Shown here in pieces: positions 34,863-43,923 of a stretch of 64,000 nucleotides of DNA (its first letter is position 1; each line of letters opens with the position of its first letter). The position numbers were made by a program, and so were the translations under genes. Source of the DNA: JAOARY01 sp045345765 (GTDB lineage Bacteria; Bacillota; Clostridia; Peptostreptococcales; Peptostreptococcaceae); contig CP148265.1 in assembly GCA_045345765.1 (NCBI GenBank), forward strand, positions 1,364,001 through 1,428,000. The letters run 5' to 3'. The notes under the pieces were generated by a model, which searched no databases, was not told where the DNA came from, and was given only the letters and a program-made list of their open reading frames with translations.

Positions 34863-35864
34863 ATGAGTAATTTTAAAAAAAATAATAAATTAATGTCTAT
34901 TATGTTGCTATTTATAATGTTAGTACAAATAGGCTTTACTAGTTCAAGTTTTGCATCAGAAGTAAATAATCATTATAATAATTTTAATTCAGAAAAAAAC
35001 AATTATACAATTGATTTAGATAGATTAAGCAAATCGAAGATTTTTAATGAATTTGAAAAAGAAGAAAAAATTCTTTTTATGGAAATGTTACAAGATGAAG
35101 AAATCAAAGAACTTGAAAGAGAATTAAGCAATTTAGCAATGAGTAAGAATCCATCTACAGATGAAAGAAATGCTAAGATGTCTTGGAGTCAAACAGATGA
35201 TTTGCTTCTTGGGTTATGGGATGGAGTATACGATGAATTAAAGGGTAATTTTGATAAGTATAAGAGATATTTTTAATATAGATACATACAAGGCAATGAT
35301 GCAGTTTTGTCGTGCTATTTTAAGAGGCGATGTAAAGTGTAGAGATATTAAAAAGGCTTTTGACGATATTACTGAAAGTGAATTAAAGCCTATCAAATAT
35401 GTTTTTGATAATACTATAGAAGTTTTTGATCCAAATAGTGATGTTTCAGATGATGAAGTTAGAGAATATGGTAAAAATTTATGCAAAACATTTATAATGG
35501 TAATGGATGCTAAATCGTTCCTTGAAGATTTACCTGGTTATATGAAAAATTTTACGGCTTTTATGGGTGACTTTAAAGATAAAGTTCAACAAAAAAACCA
35601 TTTGATCCAGATAGTTTTGATATTGATGGTTTTATAGTAAGTGATGATTTAGCAGATTTAGTCGAAAAAAAAGGTAATTTTAGAAATGGAAGAGATATAG
35701 AAGAAATAAGAGATATATGTGATGATATGGAGGATTTTTTCAAATCTGAATTTAAAGGATATAGAAGTTCTCCAAAACAAAGATTTACTTTTAGAATTTA
35801 TAGCAAGCTTGAATTTGCTAAAATAGTTATAGCAAAGGGTCATAATAACCATAAATTTTATTAA
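34863..35864 (+). pseudogene. second secreted toxin precursor, two frameshifts, no Hint domain
   Basis: The signal peptide and first part read in frame 34863-35276 (KNNKLMSIMLLFIMLVQIGF, then MSWSQTDDLLLGLWDGVYDE). An extra T in the run at 35249-35252 shifts to ISIRDIFNIDTYKAMMQFCR (to 35637), matching the middle of the Hint gene's N-terminal module. An A7 tract (35591-35597), where A8 is needed, shifts again to PFDPDSFDIDGFIVSDDLAD..., GNFRNGRDIEEI, RFTFRIYSKLEFAK and a stop at 35864. The last part looks like a toxin tip (F.PD.FD.DGFIVSD.L... FTFRI), known to me only by pattern. The shared N-terminal module is joined directly to the tip. Confidence 0.75.
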
Positions 35865-35878
35865 TATTGGAGGAGATT

Positions 35879-36226
35879 ATGAAAATAGAATATTTAAAAG
35901 GAAATATAGTATTTGAATCTAGTTTGGATATTGAAGAATTAGCAGAGTTACTATCAGTAAAAATTTTTGGAAATGCAAAATTTGGTGGATTAGAAAATAA
36001 TATTTATGATGAAAATCAAGTTGTAGTAATAAATGATTTTATGGGTTTATGTGTAGCTTTATTTGGAGCAAAGAGTGAATATTGTTTAGATATTGGACCT
36101 GAAAATTTTAAAGGTACTTTTAGAGGTTTTGATAAAAAAGATGTAGATTTAAGTAGATATTTAAGAGAGTTAATGAAATCTGAATTTAGAGGTTGTAATA
36201 AAATATCAAAAATAAGAGTACCATAA
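35879..36226 (+). CDS. immunity candidate for toxin 2, copy A
   Basis: 115 residues from ATG 35879 (GGAGGAG upstream), 14 nt after the toxin stop: MKIEYLKGNIVFESSLDIEE, KIFGNAKFGGLENNIYDENQ, and VDLSRYLRELMKSEFRG at the end. Homologous to the gene at 36392. Cognate position and duplication are typical of immunity genes. Family name not known. Confidence 0.6.
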   Translation: MKIEYLKGNIVFESSLDIEELAELLSVKIFGNAKFGGLENNIYDENQVVVINDFMGLCVALFGAKSEYCLDIGPENFKGTFRGFDKKDVDLSRYLRELMKSEFRGCNKISKIRVP

Positions 36227-36251
36227 TAAATATTTAAATAATGTAAAATAC

Positions 36252-36297
36252 AAAAAACTGATTTTGAATAAGAAATTATTTAAAATCAGTTTTTTTA
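36252..36297 (+). terminator. terminator after immunity copy A
   Basis: AAAAAACTGATTTT (36252-36265) pairs perfectly with AAAATCAGTTTTTT (36282-36295). Confidence 0.92.
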
Positions 36298-36391
36298 TAA
36301 CATAAAAAAATTAAACTATTTTAAAATTAAATCATGGTAAGCTAAAAGAACAAACGATTGATGGTTAAGTAAATTAAGGAGTGTAGTTTTA

Positions 36392-36769
36392 ATGGAATGT
36401 TATAATGCTTGTATAGTATTTTGCTCAGAACTAAAAATAGAAGAACGAGGAAAAATAATTTCAGATAAAATTCTTGGTGGAGCTAAATTAGATGGCTTAG
36501 AGAAATGTATATATGAAGAAGTTCCAGCTATATATACAAAAAATGGAGTCTTAGGCTTAGAAATAGTATTGGCTGGTTATAGTGGTTTAAATAAAGATAA
36601 TGATGAATACTATAATTTTATAATAGATGACTGCATTCAAAGAAAAATTAATAAGGAAAATAAATTAGACAATAATGATTCTTATAATTTAAGTAAATAT
36701 CTAGTTGAATTATTTAAATATGAATTTAAAGATTCAAATATAATAAAAAATATAGAGTTATGTGAATAA
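36392..36769 (+). CDS. immunity candidate for toxin 2, copy B
   Basis: 125 residues, AAGGAG upstream. Aligns with copy A: IISDKILGGAKLDGLEKCIY for KIFGNAKFGGLENNIY, GLEIVLAGYSGLN for GLCVALFGAKS, and NLSKYLVELFKYEF for DLSRYLRELMKSEF. The middle is longer and more charged. Diverged duplicates let a cell resist toxin variants of kin. Confidence 0.6.
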   Translation: MECYNACIVFCSELKIEERGKIISDKILGGAKLDGLEKCIYEEVPAIYTKNGVLGLEIVLAGYSGLNKDNDEYYNFIIDDCIQRKINKENKLDNNDSYNLSKYLVELFKYEFKDSNIIKNIELCE

Positions 36770-36781
36770 AATATAAAAATA

Positions 36782-37069
36782 TTGTATAAAAAGGATGGAA
36801 TTAAATTTGGTTTTGGAATTTCTTTTATTATGAATTTAAATAATAATACTATAATCAAATTAGCATTATTATTTGGAGTAATTATAGAGTCTATGCAATT
36901 TATAATATCATTGTATCTAGGATGGACGTATAGAGTTATAGATATAAATGATGTATTCTTTAATTTTCTTGGAGTTATTTTTGGATACACATTATTTAAA
37001 TTATTATCAATTCTATTTATAAAAATTATTGATAATAATAATTTAAAAAATGATAATTTTTTTAATTAG
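36782..37069 (+). pseudogene. C-terminal half of a VanZ-like gene (copy 2)
   Basis: Reads GIKFGFGISFIMNLNNNTII, then LLFGVIIESMQFIISLYLGW, then DINDVFFNFLGVIFGY. This aligns to the last 100 residues of the VanZ-like protein at 27288. The first half is missing and no good ribosome-binding site or ATG exists, so it is a fragment. Confidence 0.8.
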
Positions 37070-37082
37070 GGGGGGTCTTGTT

Positions 37083-37610
37083 TTGCCTTCAGTAGTAAAT
37101 TTAGCATTAATATTTAATGACAAAAATAAATACTCGAATTTAGATAAATTAGGTGATTATTTTATACAAAATAATTTTATTTTAAATAAAATCTATATCT
37201 ATGATGAATCAAACCAAAAGGAATATAATCTTGATGATTTAAAAAATAAAGATTTAATTTTTTCAAATTACAATAATATTCAACTTATTAAAGATGAATT
37301 GAAAGTGGATATTTGTGTTGAGATTCAAGATGATTTTTATGGATTTTTAATTTCTTTTGAAGAAAATGAATTAAAAAATTTATTTTTGAATATTTTTGAT
37401 GCTGAAAATTATTTAAAAAATATGATTTTAGATTTTTTAAACTTTTTAGATTTTGATTATTGTTTTTTGTGTAATGATGGTGAATTAGAGTATTCTTATG
37501 AAACACTTATAAACATCAATGATTATAAAAATTTATATTCATTTTTGTTTATAAATAAGTATAATGAAAGAAAGTTTTATAAAGGTAAATTCAATATTTA
37601 TGGAGTATGA
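37083..37610 (+). CDS. hypothetical acidic protein, immunity candidate
   Basis: 175 residues from a TTG at 37083 with GGGGGG 8 nt upstream; the frame runs 33 nt further upstream, but that part overlaps the VanZ fragment. MPSVVNLALIFNDKNKYSNL and VDICVEIQDDFYGFLISFEE resemble small alpha/beta immunity proteins in general shape only. No family recognised. Confidence 0.55.
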   Translation: MPSVVNLALIFNDKNKYSNLDKLGDYFIQNNFILNKIYIYDESNQKEYNLDDLKNKDLIFSNYNNIQLIKDELKVDICVEIQDDFYGFLISFEENELKNLFLNIFDAENYLKNMILDFLNFLDFDYCFLCNDGELEYSYETLININDYKNLYSFLFINKYNERKFYKGKFNIYGV

Positions 37611-37623
37611 TACAACAAAACGA

Positions 37624-37717
37624 TAGCGTTATAGATATAAATGATGTATTCTTTAATTTCCTTGGAGTTATTTTGGGATATATAATATTAAAAAAAATAC
37701 TTGTTTTTTTTATTATT
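37624..37717 (+). pseudogene. 30-residue VanZ fragment (copy 3)
   Basis: Reads SVIDINDVFFNFLGVILGYI then ILKK. Same segment as in copies 1 and 2, and closest at DNA level to 36938-36990. It is immediately followed by the rpsF promoter and so marks the right edge of the island. Confidence 0.75.
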
Positions 37718-37807
37718 AGGTATTATAATATTAAAGTATTGCATCTATAAAGATGCTTTTTCTCTGCTCTTTTCAAGTAAAAGGGCCTAAGACCAAAGGG
37801 AGGTGAA
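37701..37807 (+). promoter_or_regulatory. rpsF promoter and structured leader
   Basis: TTGTTT (37701-37706), 17 nt, TATAAT (37724-37729). The leader holds a terminator-like hairpin GCATC/GATGC with a T-run (37741-37761) and a second stem CTTTT/AAAAG leading to GGGCCTAAGACC just before AAAGGGAGG. In many Firmicutes the rpsF-ssb-rpsR leader binds the S6:S18 complex for feedback control. That role here is inferred, not shown. Confidence 0.6.
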
Positions 37808-38098
37808 ATGACGATGAGAAAATACGAATTAATGTACATTCTTAAGACTAACATGGAAGACGAAGCTAAAGAAGCTGTAGTTAACAAGGTTAAGTCAATC
37901 ATCGATGCTGAAGGAAAAGTTGAAAAGGTTGATGTGTGGGGTAACAAAAAACTTGCATACGAAATCAAAAAAGTTAAAGAAGGTTACTATGTATTAGTAA
38001 ACTTTGAAGCTGCTGTAGACGTTCCTAAGGAAATCGAAAGAAACTTAAGAATAACAGAAGGCGTTTTAAGATATATGATAGTAAGCAAAGAAGCTTAA
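37808..38098 (+). CDS. rpsF: 30S ribosomal protein S6
   Basis: 96 residues. MRKYELMYILKTNM is preceded by Met-Thr; either the ATG at 37808 or that at 37814 could start it, with GGGAGG at 37798-37803 nearer the first. Small ribosomal subunit protein that pairs with S18. Core motif KLAYEIKKVKEGYYVLVNF intact. First gene of the rpsF-ssb-rpsR operon. Codons here are richer in C and G than in the island just upstream, marking a return to highly expressed core sequence. Confidence 0.96.
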   Translation: MTMRKYELMYILKTNMEDEAKEAVVNKVKSIIDAEGKVEKVDVWGNKKLAYEIKKVKEGYYVLVNFEAAVDVPKEIERNLRITEGVLRYMIVSKEA

Positions 38099-38117
38099 TA
38101 ACAAGGAGGCTTAGCAT

Positions 38118-38561
38118 ATGAATCAGGTTATAATTATTGGAAGACTGACAAGGGATCCTGAACTTAGATATATCCCTGGAAGCGGAAGACCTGTTGCGAG
38201 CTTTTCGGTGGCAGTTCAAAGACCTTTTGCAAACAAAGATGGCGTAAGAGAAGCTGACTTTTTCAATGTTCAATCATGGGGAAAACAAGCAGAAAACTGT
38301 GCTAACTACTTAGCTAAAGGAAGACTTGTAGCTGTTAGTGGTAGACTACAAACAAGAAAATATCAAACTCAAAATGGTGAAAATAGAGTAGCCACTGAAA
38401 TTATTTCAGATAAAGTTGAATTTCTTGAATGGGGAGACCAAGGTAATAAGGGTAATAGTAACTTAAATTCAAACAATAATGAATTTGAAAAAACTTTCGA
38501 ACCAACAGGAAATGATCCTGATGGATTTGAAGCCCTAGATGATGATGATATTCCATTCTAG
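38118..38561 (+). CDS. ssb: single-stranded DNA-binding protein
   Basis: 147 residues. OB-fold (NQVIIIGRLTRDPELRYIPG, then VASFSVAVQRPF...DFFNVQSWGKQAENC) over the first 105, a low-complexity Asn-rich linker, and the acidic tip DDDDIPF that binds partner proteins. AAGGAGG at 38103-38109. Between rpsF and rpsR, the usual place. Confidence 0.97.
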   Translation: MNQVIIIGRLTRDPELRYIPGSGRPVASFSVAVQRPFANKDGVREADFFNVQSWGKQAENCANYLAKGRLVAVSGRLQTRKYQTQNGENRVATEIISDKVEFLEWGDQGNKGNSNLNSNNNEFEKTFEPTGNDPDGFEALDDDDIPF

Positions 38562-38579
38562 AAAAGGAGGGGAAAGTAA

Positions 38580-38804
38580 ATGGTTAAAAGAAGAAGACGT
38601 AGAAGAAAAGTTTGTCAATTTTGTGTAAACAAAAATGCTGTTATAGATTACAAAGAATCAGATAAGTTAAAGAAGTACATTACAGAGAGAGGTAAAATAT
38701 TACCAAGAAGAATCTCTGGAAACTGTGCTAAGCACCAAAGAGAACTTACTGTGGAAATCAAAAGAGCTAGAAACATGGCTTTACTACCTTTCACAATTGA
38801 TTAA
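38580..38804 (+). CDS. rpsR: 30S ribosomal protein S18
   Basis: 74 residues: MVKRRRRRRKVCQFCVNKNA..., LKKYITERGKILPRRISGNC. It keeps a CxxC plus a distal Cys/His (CQFC, NCAKH), i.e. the zinc-binding form of S18. AAAGGAGGGG upstream. Ends just before a strong terminator. Confidence 0.97.
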   Translation: MVKRRRRRRKVCQFCVNKNAVIDYKESDKLKKYITERGKILPRRISGNCAKHQRELTVEIKRARNMALLPFTID

Positions 38805-38814
38805 TAAAATACAA

Positions 38815-38842
38815 GGCAGATGCGAAAGCATCTGCCTTTTTT
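38815..38842 (+). terminator. terminator of the rpsF operon
   Basis: GGCAGATGC, GAAA loop, GCATCTGCC (38815-38836), then T6. Perfect 9-bp stem with a stable tetraloop. Confidence 0.97.
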
Positions 38843-38955
38843 ATTAATTTTTTAATTTTATTCAAATATGGTATAATAAAGAGTTGAAAGGGTAAAAAAT
38901 CAGCATAAAACCATAATTTTAAATAAATAAAATTAGAAGAAAGGACTTGGTCTAT

Positions 38956-39897
38956 TTGGAGAACACAAGAAGAGCGAAATTTATATTAACTAGCATTTTG
39001 CTGGTTTTTATTGGACTATATATACCACCACTATCCATAGTAGTATTTTTTAGTGGAATACCATTTATGATATTAACGCATAGAGATTCTTTAAATGCAT
39101 CTTTAATATGTGGATTTATATCATTTGTAATAACATCTTTTTTTGTTTCACCGATAATTTCGTTATTTTTGCTTATTGTAATAAATATACCACTGAGTTT
39201 TATGGGTATAAAAATTAGAGGAAGTAAGAATCTATTATCGAATATAACAAGGGGATTCATACTTATGAGCATAGGAGTGTCTTTATACATTGCACTTCTT
39301 AGTAATGTTTTTGATTTTAATTTCGTAGAGCAAACAAGAACTTCAATTATACAAACAGTTGAGCTAATGAAAGAAAATTCAACACAATTTAGTCAAATAC
39401 CAGGACTTATGGGTATTGATTCATTAAAAGATATGGATATAAATATGATTGTGGATTCAGTTATAAAGATTGTTCCGTCAATAATAATATTTACATTCAT
39501 ATTAGTATCAACAGCAAATTATTTTGTTGGAGGAAGTATAATAAAGAAATTATATAAAGAAGACGATGTTTATGAACCTGACTTTAAAAATATAGTCGTT
39601 CCAGGAGATCCTTTCTTTGGATTTTTAACATCATATATACTTTATTTTATTTTGATTTCAGCAAAAATAGTCGAACAAGATATTTTAGCAAGCAATATTA
39701 TAATAGTTTTTATGATGATATTTTTACTTCAAGGAATAGGAGTAACATCATATTTGTTAGATAAATTTAAGATGAGTAATTTTATCAAATATATTATAAT
39801 TATTGTAAGTGTTTTAATGTCAAATATTCTTATTATGATATCTGTTTTAGGATTTTTAGATTCCTTTATGAATTTTAGGAAAATAAAAAGATATTAG
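38956..39897 (+). CDS. DUF2232 (YybS-like) membrane protein
   Basis: About 313 residues from TTG 38956 (MENTRRAKFILTSILLVFIG); a TTG at 38947 is in frame but only 2 nt from the AAAGG ribosome-binding site. Eight or so hydrophobic segments. DUF2232 proteins lie upstream of gdpP in many Firmicutes, as here (11 nt gap). Transport function possible but unproven. Confidence 0.85.
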   Translation: MENTRRAKFILTSILLVFIGLYIPPLSIVVFFSGIPFMILTHRDSLNASLICGFISFVITSFFVSPIISLFLLIVINIPLSFMGIKIRGSKNLLSNITRGFILMSIGVSLYIALLSNVFDFNFVEQTRTSIIQTVELMKENSTQFSQIPGLMGIDSLKDMDINMIVDSVIKIVPSIIIFTFILVSTANYFVGGSIIKKLYKEDDVYEPDFKNIVVPGDPFFGFLTSYILYFILISAKIVEQDILASNIIIVFMMIFLLQGIGVTSYLLDKFKMSNFIKYIIIIVSVLMSNILIMISVLGFLDSFMNFRKIKRY

Positions 39898-39908
39898 GAG
39901 GCAATACA

Positions 39909-41912
39909 ATGAGTAAGAGAGGCAACCATAATTTTAATTTACCTGAAGGTAATTTATATCTTATAATAATAGGTTTGCTTTGCGTATCTGTGTTTTTTTA
40001 TAACGGGTATCTTGGAGGTATAAGTCTAATTATATTTGCTTATTTAACTTATCATAATTTTAAGGTGAGTGATTTAAGAAAAAAAGAATGGTCAAAATAT
40101 CTTCAAAATCTATCTTTAGATATAGACGATACAACGAAAAAAGCGATACTTCATCTTCCAATGCCACTTTGTATATTAGAATTTGATGGTACTGTTAGTT
40201 GGTACAATAATAAATTTGTAAATACAACGCAAGTAAAAGATATGATAGGAATGAATATAGAAGAATTAGTTCCTAATTTGAACCTTAGAAAAGTTTTGAA
40301 TGAACAAAAGGAGCTATATACCAATATAGAATATAATGGAAAATACTATAATATAGTTTATAATATAGTCAAAAGTCAAAAGGATACAAGCAATGCTAAA
40401 TATATGATTATGGTTTATTGGATAGATAAATCAGATTATTCAAATTTGGCTAAGAAGTATTTAGATGAAAAAGAAGTACTTGGACTTTTGCAAATTGATA
40501 GTTATGATGAAGTATTACAAAGTGCTCCAGAAGATAAAAGACCACTTTTGATGGCTGAAGTTGATAGAACCATCAAATCTTGGGGAAATAAAAATAACAT
40601 AGCGCTTAGAAAGAATGGAACAGACAAATATGTTCTTATCACAAATAAAGCAACAATAGATAAATTAGAAGAAGAAAAATTCCTTATACTAGATGATATA
40701 AGAGAAATAGATGAAGATAATACTTTGCCAGTAACTTTAAGTATAGGTATTGGACTTATGGGCAAAAATTCATTTGAAAATATGGAATCTGCAATACATT
40801 CCCTTGATTTGGCTCTTGGGAGAGGTGGAGACCAAGCAGTTATCAAAAAATTAGATAAGACAATATTCTTTGGAGGAAGATCCAAAGCTGTTGAGAAGAA
40901 GACAAGAGTTAAAGCCAGACTTATAGCTTTTGCACTTAAAAATATGATTAAAGAATCTCAAAAGATATATATAATGGGACATAAATACCCTGATTTAGAT
41001 GCACTTGGAGCTGCAATAGGAGTTCATAGTATATGTAAACAATTAGGTAAGGAATCTCAAATAGTTTTAAAAAATTCTAATTCATCAATAGATTTATTAA
41101 TAGATAGAATAAATAAAGATGAATCATATGATTATAGTTTTATAAAAGGTGAAGAAGCTATAAAATTCTGTGACAAAGATACTTTATTAGTTGTAGTTGA
41201 TACTCATAGACCTTCATTTACTGAATGTCCAGAATTACTAGATATATCAGAAAAAGTTGTTTTAATTGACCATCATAGAAGAGGTGTTGAATTTATAAGT
41301 GATGCAGTGCTTACATACCATGAAACGTATGCATCATCAACATGTGAGATGGTAACAGAATTAATTCAATATATATCAGATAGAAATTTCTTAACAAAAT
41401 TAGAAGCAGAAGCATTGCTTTCTGGAATAACACTTGATACAAAGAATTTTAATTTCAAAACAGGAGTTAGAACTTTTGAGGCTGCTGCAACTTTAAGAAA
41501 AAGAGGAGCTGACCCAACTTCGGTTAAGAAGTTATTCCAAGGTGATTTTGATAATTTCCTATCTAAAGCAGAAGTTATTAAAAATGTTAAGATTATAGGT
41601 AATAAAATGGCTTTATCAATATGCCCTGATGATGTAGTAAATCCACAACTTGTAATAGCTCAAGGTGCGGATGAACTATTAAATGTCAAAGGGGTTAGAG
41701 CTTCTATTGTCTTGGGACAAGGTGAAGATGGTGTAATCTTTGTAAGTGCAAGATCATTAGGAGATATAAATGTTCAAGTTCTTATGGAAAAATTAAATGG
41801 TGGAGGTCATATTGATGTGGCTGGTGCACAATTTAAAGATATTTCTATGGATGAAGCTTTAGAACAAGTAGAAGAACTTATAATAGACTATCTAAAGGAG
41901 GAATCGCAATGA
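39909..41912 (+). CDS. gdpP: cyclic-di-AMP phosphodiesterase GdpP
   Basis: 667 residues. Two N-terminal membrane helices (LYLIIIGLLCVSVFFYNGYL and the next 20), a PAS-like domain, a degenerate GGDEF domain (about 180-310) and a DHH/DHHA1 phosphodiesterase (GHKYPDLDALGAAIG, VVDTHRPSF, LIDHHRRGVEF, then GGGHIDVAGAQ). It degrades c-di-AMP to pApA, affecting cell-wall and potassium homeostasis. AGGAGG upstream. Overlaps rplI by 4 nt. Confidence 0.95.
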   Translation: MSKRGNHNFNLPEGNLYLIIIGLLCVSVFFYNGYLGGISLIIFAYLTYHNFKVSDLRKKEWSKYLQNLSLDIDDTTKKAILHLPMPLCILEFDGTVSWYNNKFVNTTQVKDMIGMNIEELVPNLNLRKVLNEQKELYTNIEYNGKYYNIVYNIVKSQKDTSNAKYMIMVYWIDKSDYSNLAKKYLDEKEVLGLLQIDSYDEVLQSAPEDKRPLLMAEVDRTIKSWGNKNNIALRKNGTDKYVLITNKATIDKLEEEKFLILDDIREIDEDNTLPVTLSIGIGLMGKNSFENMESAIHSLDLALGRGGDQAVIKKLDKTIFFGGRSKAVEKKTRVKARLIAFALKNMIKESQKIYIMGHKYPDLDALGAAIGVHSICKQLGKESQIVLKNSNSSIDLLIDRINKDESYDYSFIKGEEAIKFCDKDTLLVVVDTHRPSFTECPELLDISEKVVLIDHHRRGVEFISDAVLTYHETYASSTCEMVTELIQYISDRNFLTKLEAEALLSGITLDTKNFNFKTGVRTFEAAATLRKRGADPTSVKKLFQGDFDNFLSKAEVIKNVKIIGNKMALSICPDDVVNPQLVIAQGADELLNVKGVRASIVLGQGEDGVIFVSARSLGDINVQVLMEKLNGGGHIDVAGAQFKDISMDEALEQVEELIIDYLKEESQ

Positions 41913-42361
41913 AGGTAATTTTATTAAAAAATATAAAAGGTACAGGTAAAATGGGAGATGTAATAGAGGCTAGCGATGGTTATGCTAGAAACTACTTACT
42001 TCCAAGAAAGTTGGCTAAGGAAGCTAACAACTCAAATATGAAAGAATTAAATGAAAAAAATACATCGAAGCAAATAAAAGAAGAAAAAGAGCATGAAGAA
42101 GCTTTAAAATTAAAAGAAAAGATGAATGATATAGAAGTTGTAATATTCTCAAAAGCTGGAGAAGGTGGAAAATTATTTGGTTCTATAACTTCAAAAGAAA
42201 TAGCTGAAAATTTAAAGAAAAAGCATGGGATAGAAGTAGATAAGAGAAAAGTAAGTCTTAAAGATCCTATAAAGGTACTTGGAACTACAAAAGTTGATGT
42301 AAAAATACATCCAAAAGTAGTTGCTACAGTTAGTGTAATAGCTAAAGAAAAAAACAAGTAG
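41909..42361 (+). CDS. rplI: 50S ribosomal protein L9
   Basis: 150 residues: MKVILLKNIKGTGKMGDVIE, the ARNYLLPRKLA motif (about 26-36), a long helix and the C-terminal domain with GGKLFGSIT. ATG overlaps the gdpP stop (ATGA), AAAGGAGG upstream. Standard order gdpP-rplI-dnaB. Confidence 0.97.
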   Translation: MKVILLKNIKGTGKMGDVIEASDGYARNYLLPRKLAKEANNSNMKELNEKNTSKQIKEEKEHEEALKLKEKMNDIEVVIFSKAGEGGKLFGSITSKEIAENLKKKHGIEVDKRKVSLKDPIKVLGTTKVDVKIHPKVVATVSVIAKEKNK

Positions 42362-42379
42362 AATTTGGAGGATATTAAA

Positions 42380-43702
42380 GTGGATTTAAAAAAAATACCT
42401 CCACATAGTATAGATGCGGAACAGTCTGTACTAGGGAGCATTCTTCTTGAAAAAGACTCGATAGTCACATGTTCAGAAAGTTTAAAACCAATAGATTTTT
42501 ATAGTGAAACTCATAAAGAAATATTTGAAGCTATGATTTCTCTATACAAAAGAAGTGACCCAATAGATATAGTAACATTGACAGAGGAACTCAAAAAAAG
42601 AGGAAGCCTAGATGCAATCGGAGGTATAAGCTATATAACTGATTTATCTACTGTTGTTCCGACTGTATCTAATCTAAGTAATTATATAAAAATAGTAAAA
42701 GAAAAATCAATACTAAGAAAATTAATAAGAACTTCAAATCAAATAATGGAAAGCAGTTATGTTGGTGAAACTGATGTAATGCATATATTAGAAGATGCAG
42801 AAAAAGGAATATTTGATATATCTCAAGAAAAAACAGGTGATAATTTAAGTCCTATATCTGATGTTTTGATGAATACTTATGAAATGCTTGAAGAAGTGTA
42901 TAAAAATAAAGGTCAGATAACTGGTATGACAACTGGTTTTATAGATTTGGATAGAAAATTAAATGGTCTTCAAAGAACCGATTTAGTACTTGTAGCAGCA
43001 AGACCAGCTATGGGAAAGACTGCATTTTCACTTAATTTAGCACAAAATGCTGCACTTATAGACGGGGCATCTGTTGCGATATTTTCTTTGGAGATGTCAA
43101 AAGAACAGCTGATTCAACGTATGATAGCAGCACAATCACATGTTGAACTTAATAAAATAAAAAATGGAAATCTTGATGATGAATGGGCAAAGATAATAGA
43201 AGCGATGGGTGTTTTATCAAAGTCTAAGATTTATATAGATGATACCCCAGGGACTACTATTATGGAAATAAGGTCAAAATGCAGAAGATTAAAGATTGAA
43301 CACGGTCTTGATATGATACTTATAGATTACTTACAACTTATGGAAAGTGATGGTAAGGTAGAGAGTAGACAACAAGAAATATCAAAGATTTCACGTTCAT
43401 TAAAGATTATTGCAAAGGAACTTAATTGTCCAGTAATAGCACTTTCGCAGTTATCAAGAGCACCAGAATTAAGAGCCGACCATCGTCCTATACTTTCAGA
43501 TCTTAGAGAATCTGGAGCAATAGAGCAGGATGCGGATTTGGTAATGTTCCTTTATAGAGATGAATATTATCATATGGATTCAGAAAAGAAAAATATAGGT
43601 GAAATAATAGTTGCAAAACATAGACATGGAGAAACAGGCTCAATAGAATTAGCATGGTTAGGAGAGTTTCAAAAGTTTCATAATCTTGCTAGACCAATGT
43701 AA
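42380..43702 (+). CDS. dnaB: replicative DNA helicase DnaB
   Basis: 440 residues from GTG 42380 with GGAGG at 42367-42371; a frame from TTG 42365 overlaps that site. N-terminal domain PHSIDAEQSVLGSILLEKDS, C-terminal RecA-like ATPase with ARPAMGKTAFSLNLA (Walker A, about 210), SLEMSKEQL, MILIDYLQLM (Walker B), SQLSRAPELR and SGAIEQDADLVMFLYR. No intein. Called dnaC in Bacillus nomenclature. Confidence 0.96.
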   Translation: MDLKKIPPHSIDAEQSVLGSILLEKDSIVTCSESLKPIDFYSETHKEIFEAMISLYKRSDPIDIVTLTEELKKRGSLDAIGGISYITDLSTVVPTVSNLSNYIKIVKEKSILRKLIRTSNQIMESSYVGETDVMHILEDAEKGIFDISQEKTGDNLSPISDVLMNTYEMLEEVYKNKGQITGMTTGFIDLDRKLNGLQRTDLVLVAARPAMGKTAFSLNLAQNAALIDGASVAIFSLEMSKEQLIQRMIAAQSHVELNKIKNGNLDDEWAKIIEAMGVLSKSKIYIDDTPGTTIMEIRSKCRRLKIEHGLDMILIDYLQLMESDGKVESRQQEISKISRSLKIIAKELNCPVIALSQLSRAPELRADHRPILSDLRESGAIEQDADLVMFLYRDEYYHMDSEKKNIGEIIVAKHRHGETGSIELAWLGEFQKFHNLARPM

Positions 43703-43707
43703 ATATA

Positions 43708-43747
43708 AAGGATTATCTAAAATTAGAATTTAGATAATCCTTTTTTG
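43708..43747 (+). terminator. terminator after dnaB
   Basis: AAGGATTATCTAAA (43708-43721) pairs perfectly with TTTAGATAATCCTT (43729-43742), then T residues. Confidence 0.95.
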
Positions 43748-43923
43748 ATTTAACTTATAAAATTAATAAAATACATAAGAAAAACTCATAAAATTTTAAT
43801 TATTATTAATTATAATCATATTAAGAAATAAAAAAAGAAACATAGTGTTAAAAAAGAAGTCTTAATATTAAAAGATTATTTAAAAATTTAGTTTTGTTAG
43901 AAGAAATAAAAAGGGGTGGTTTT

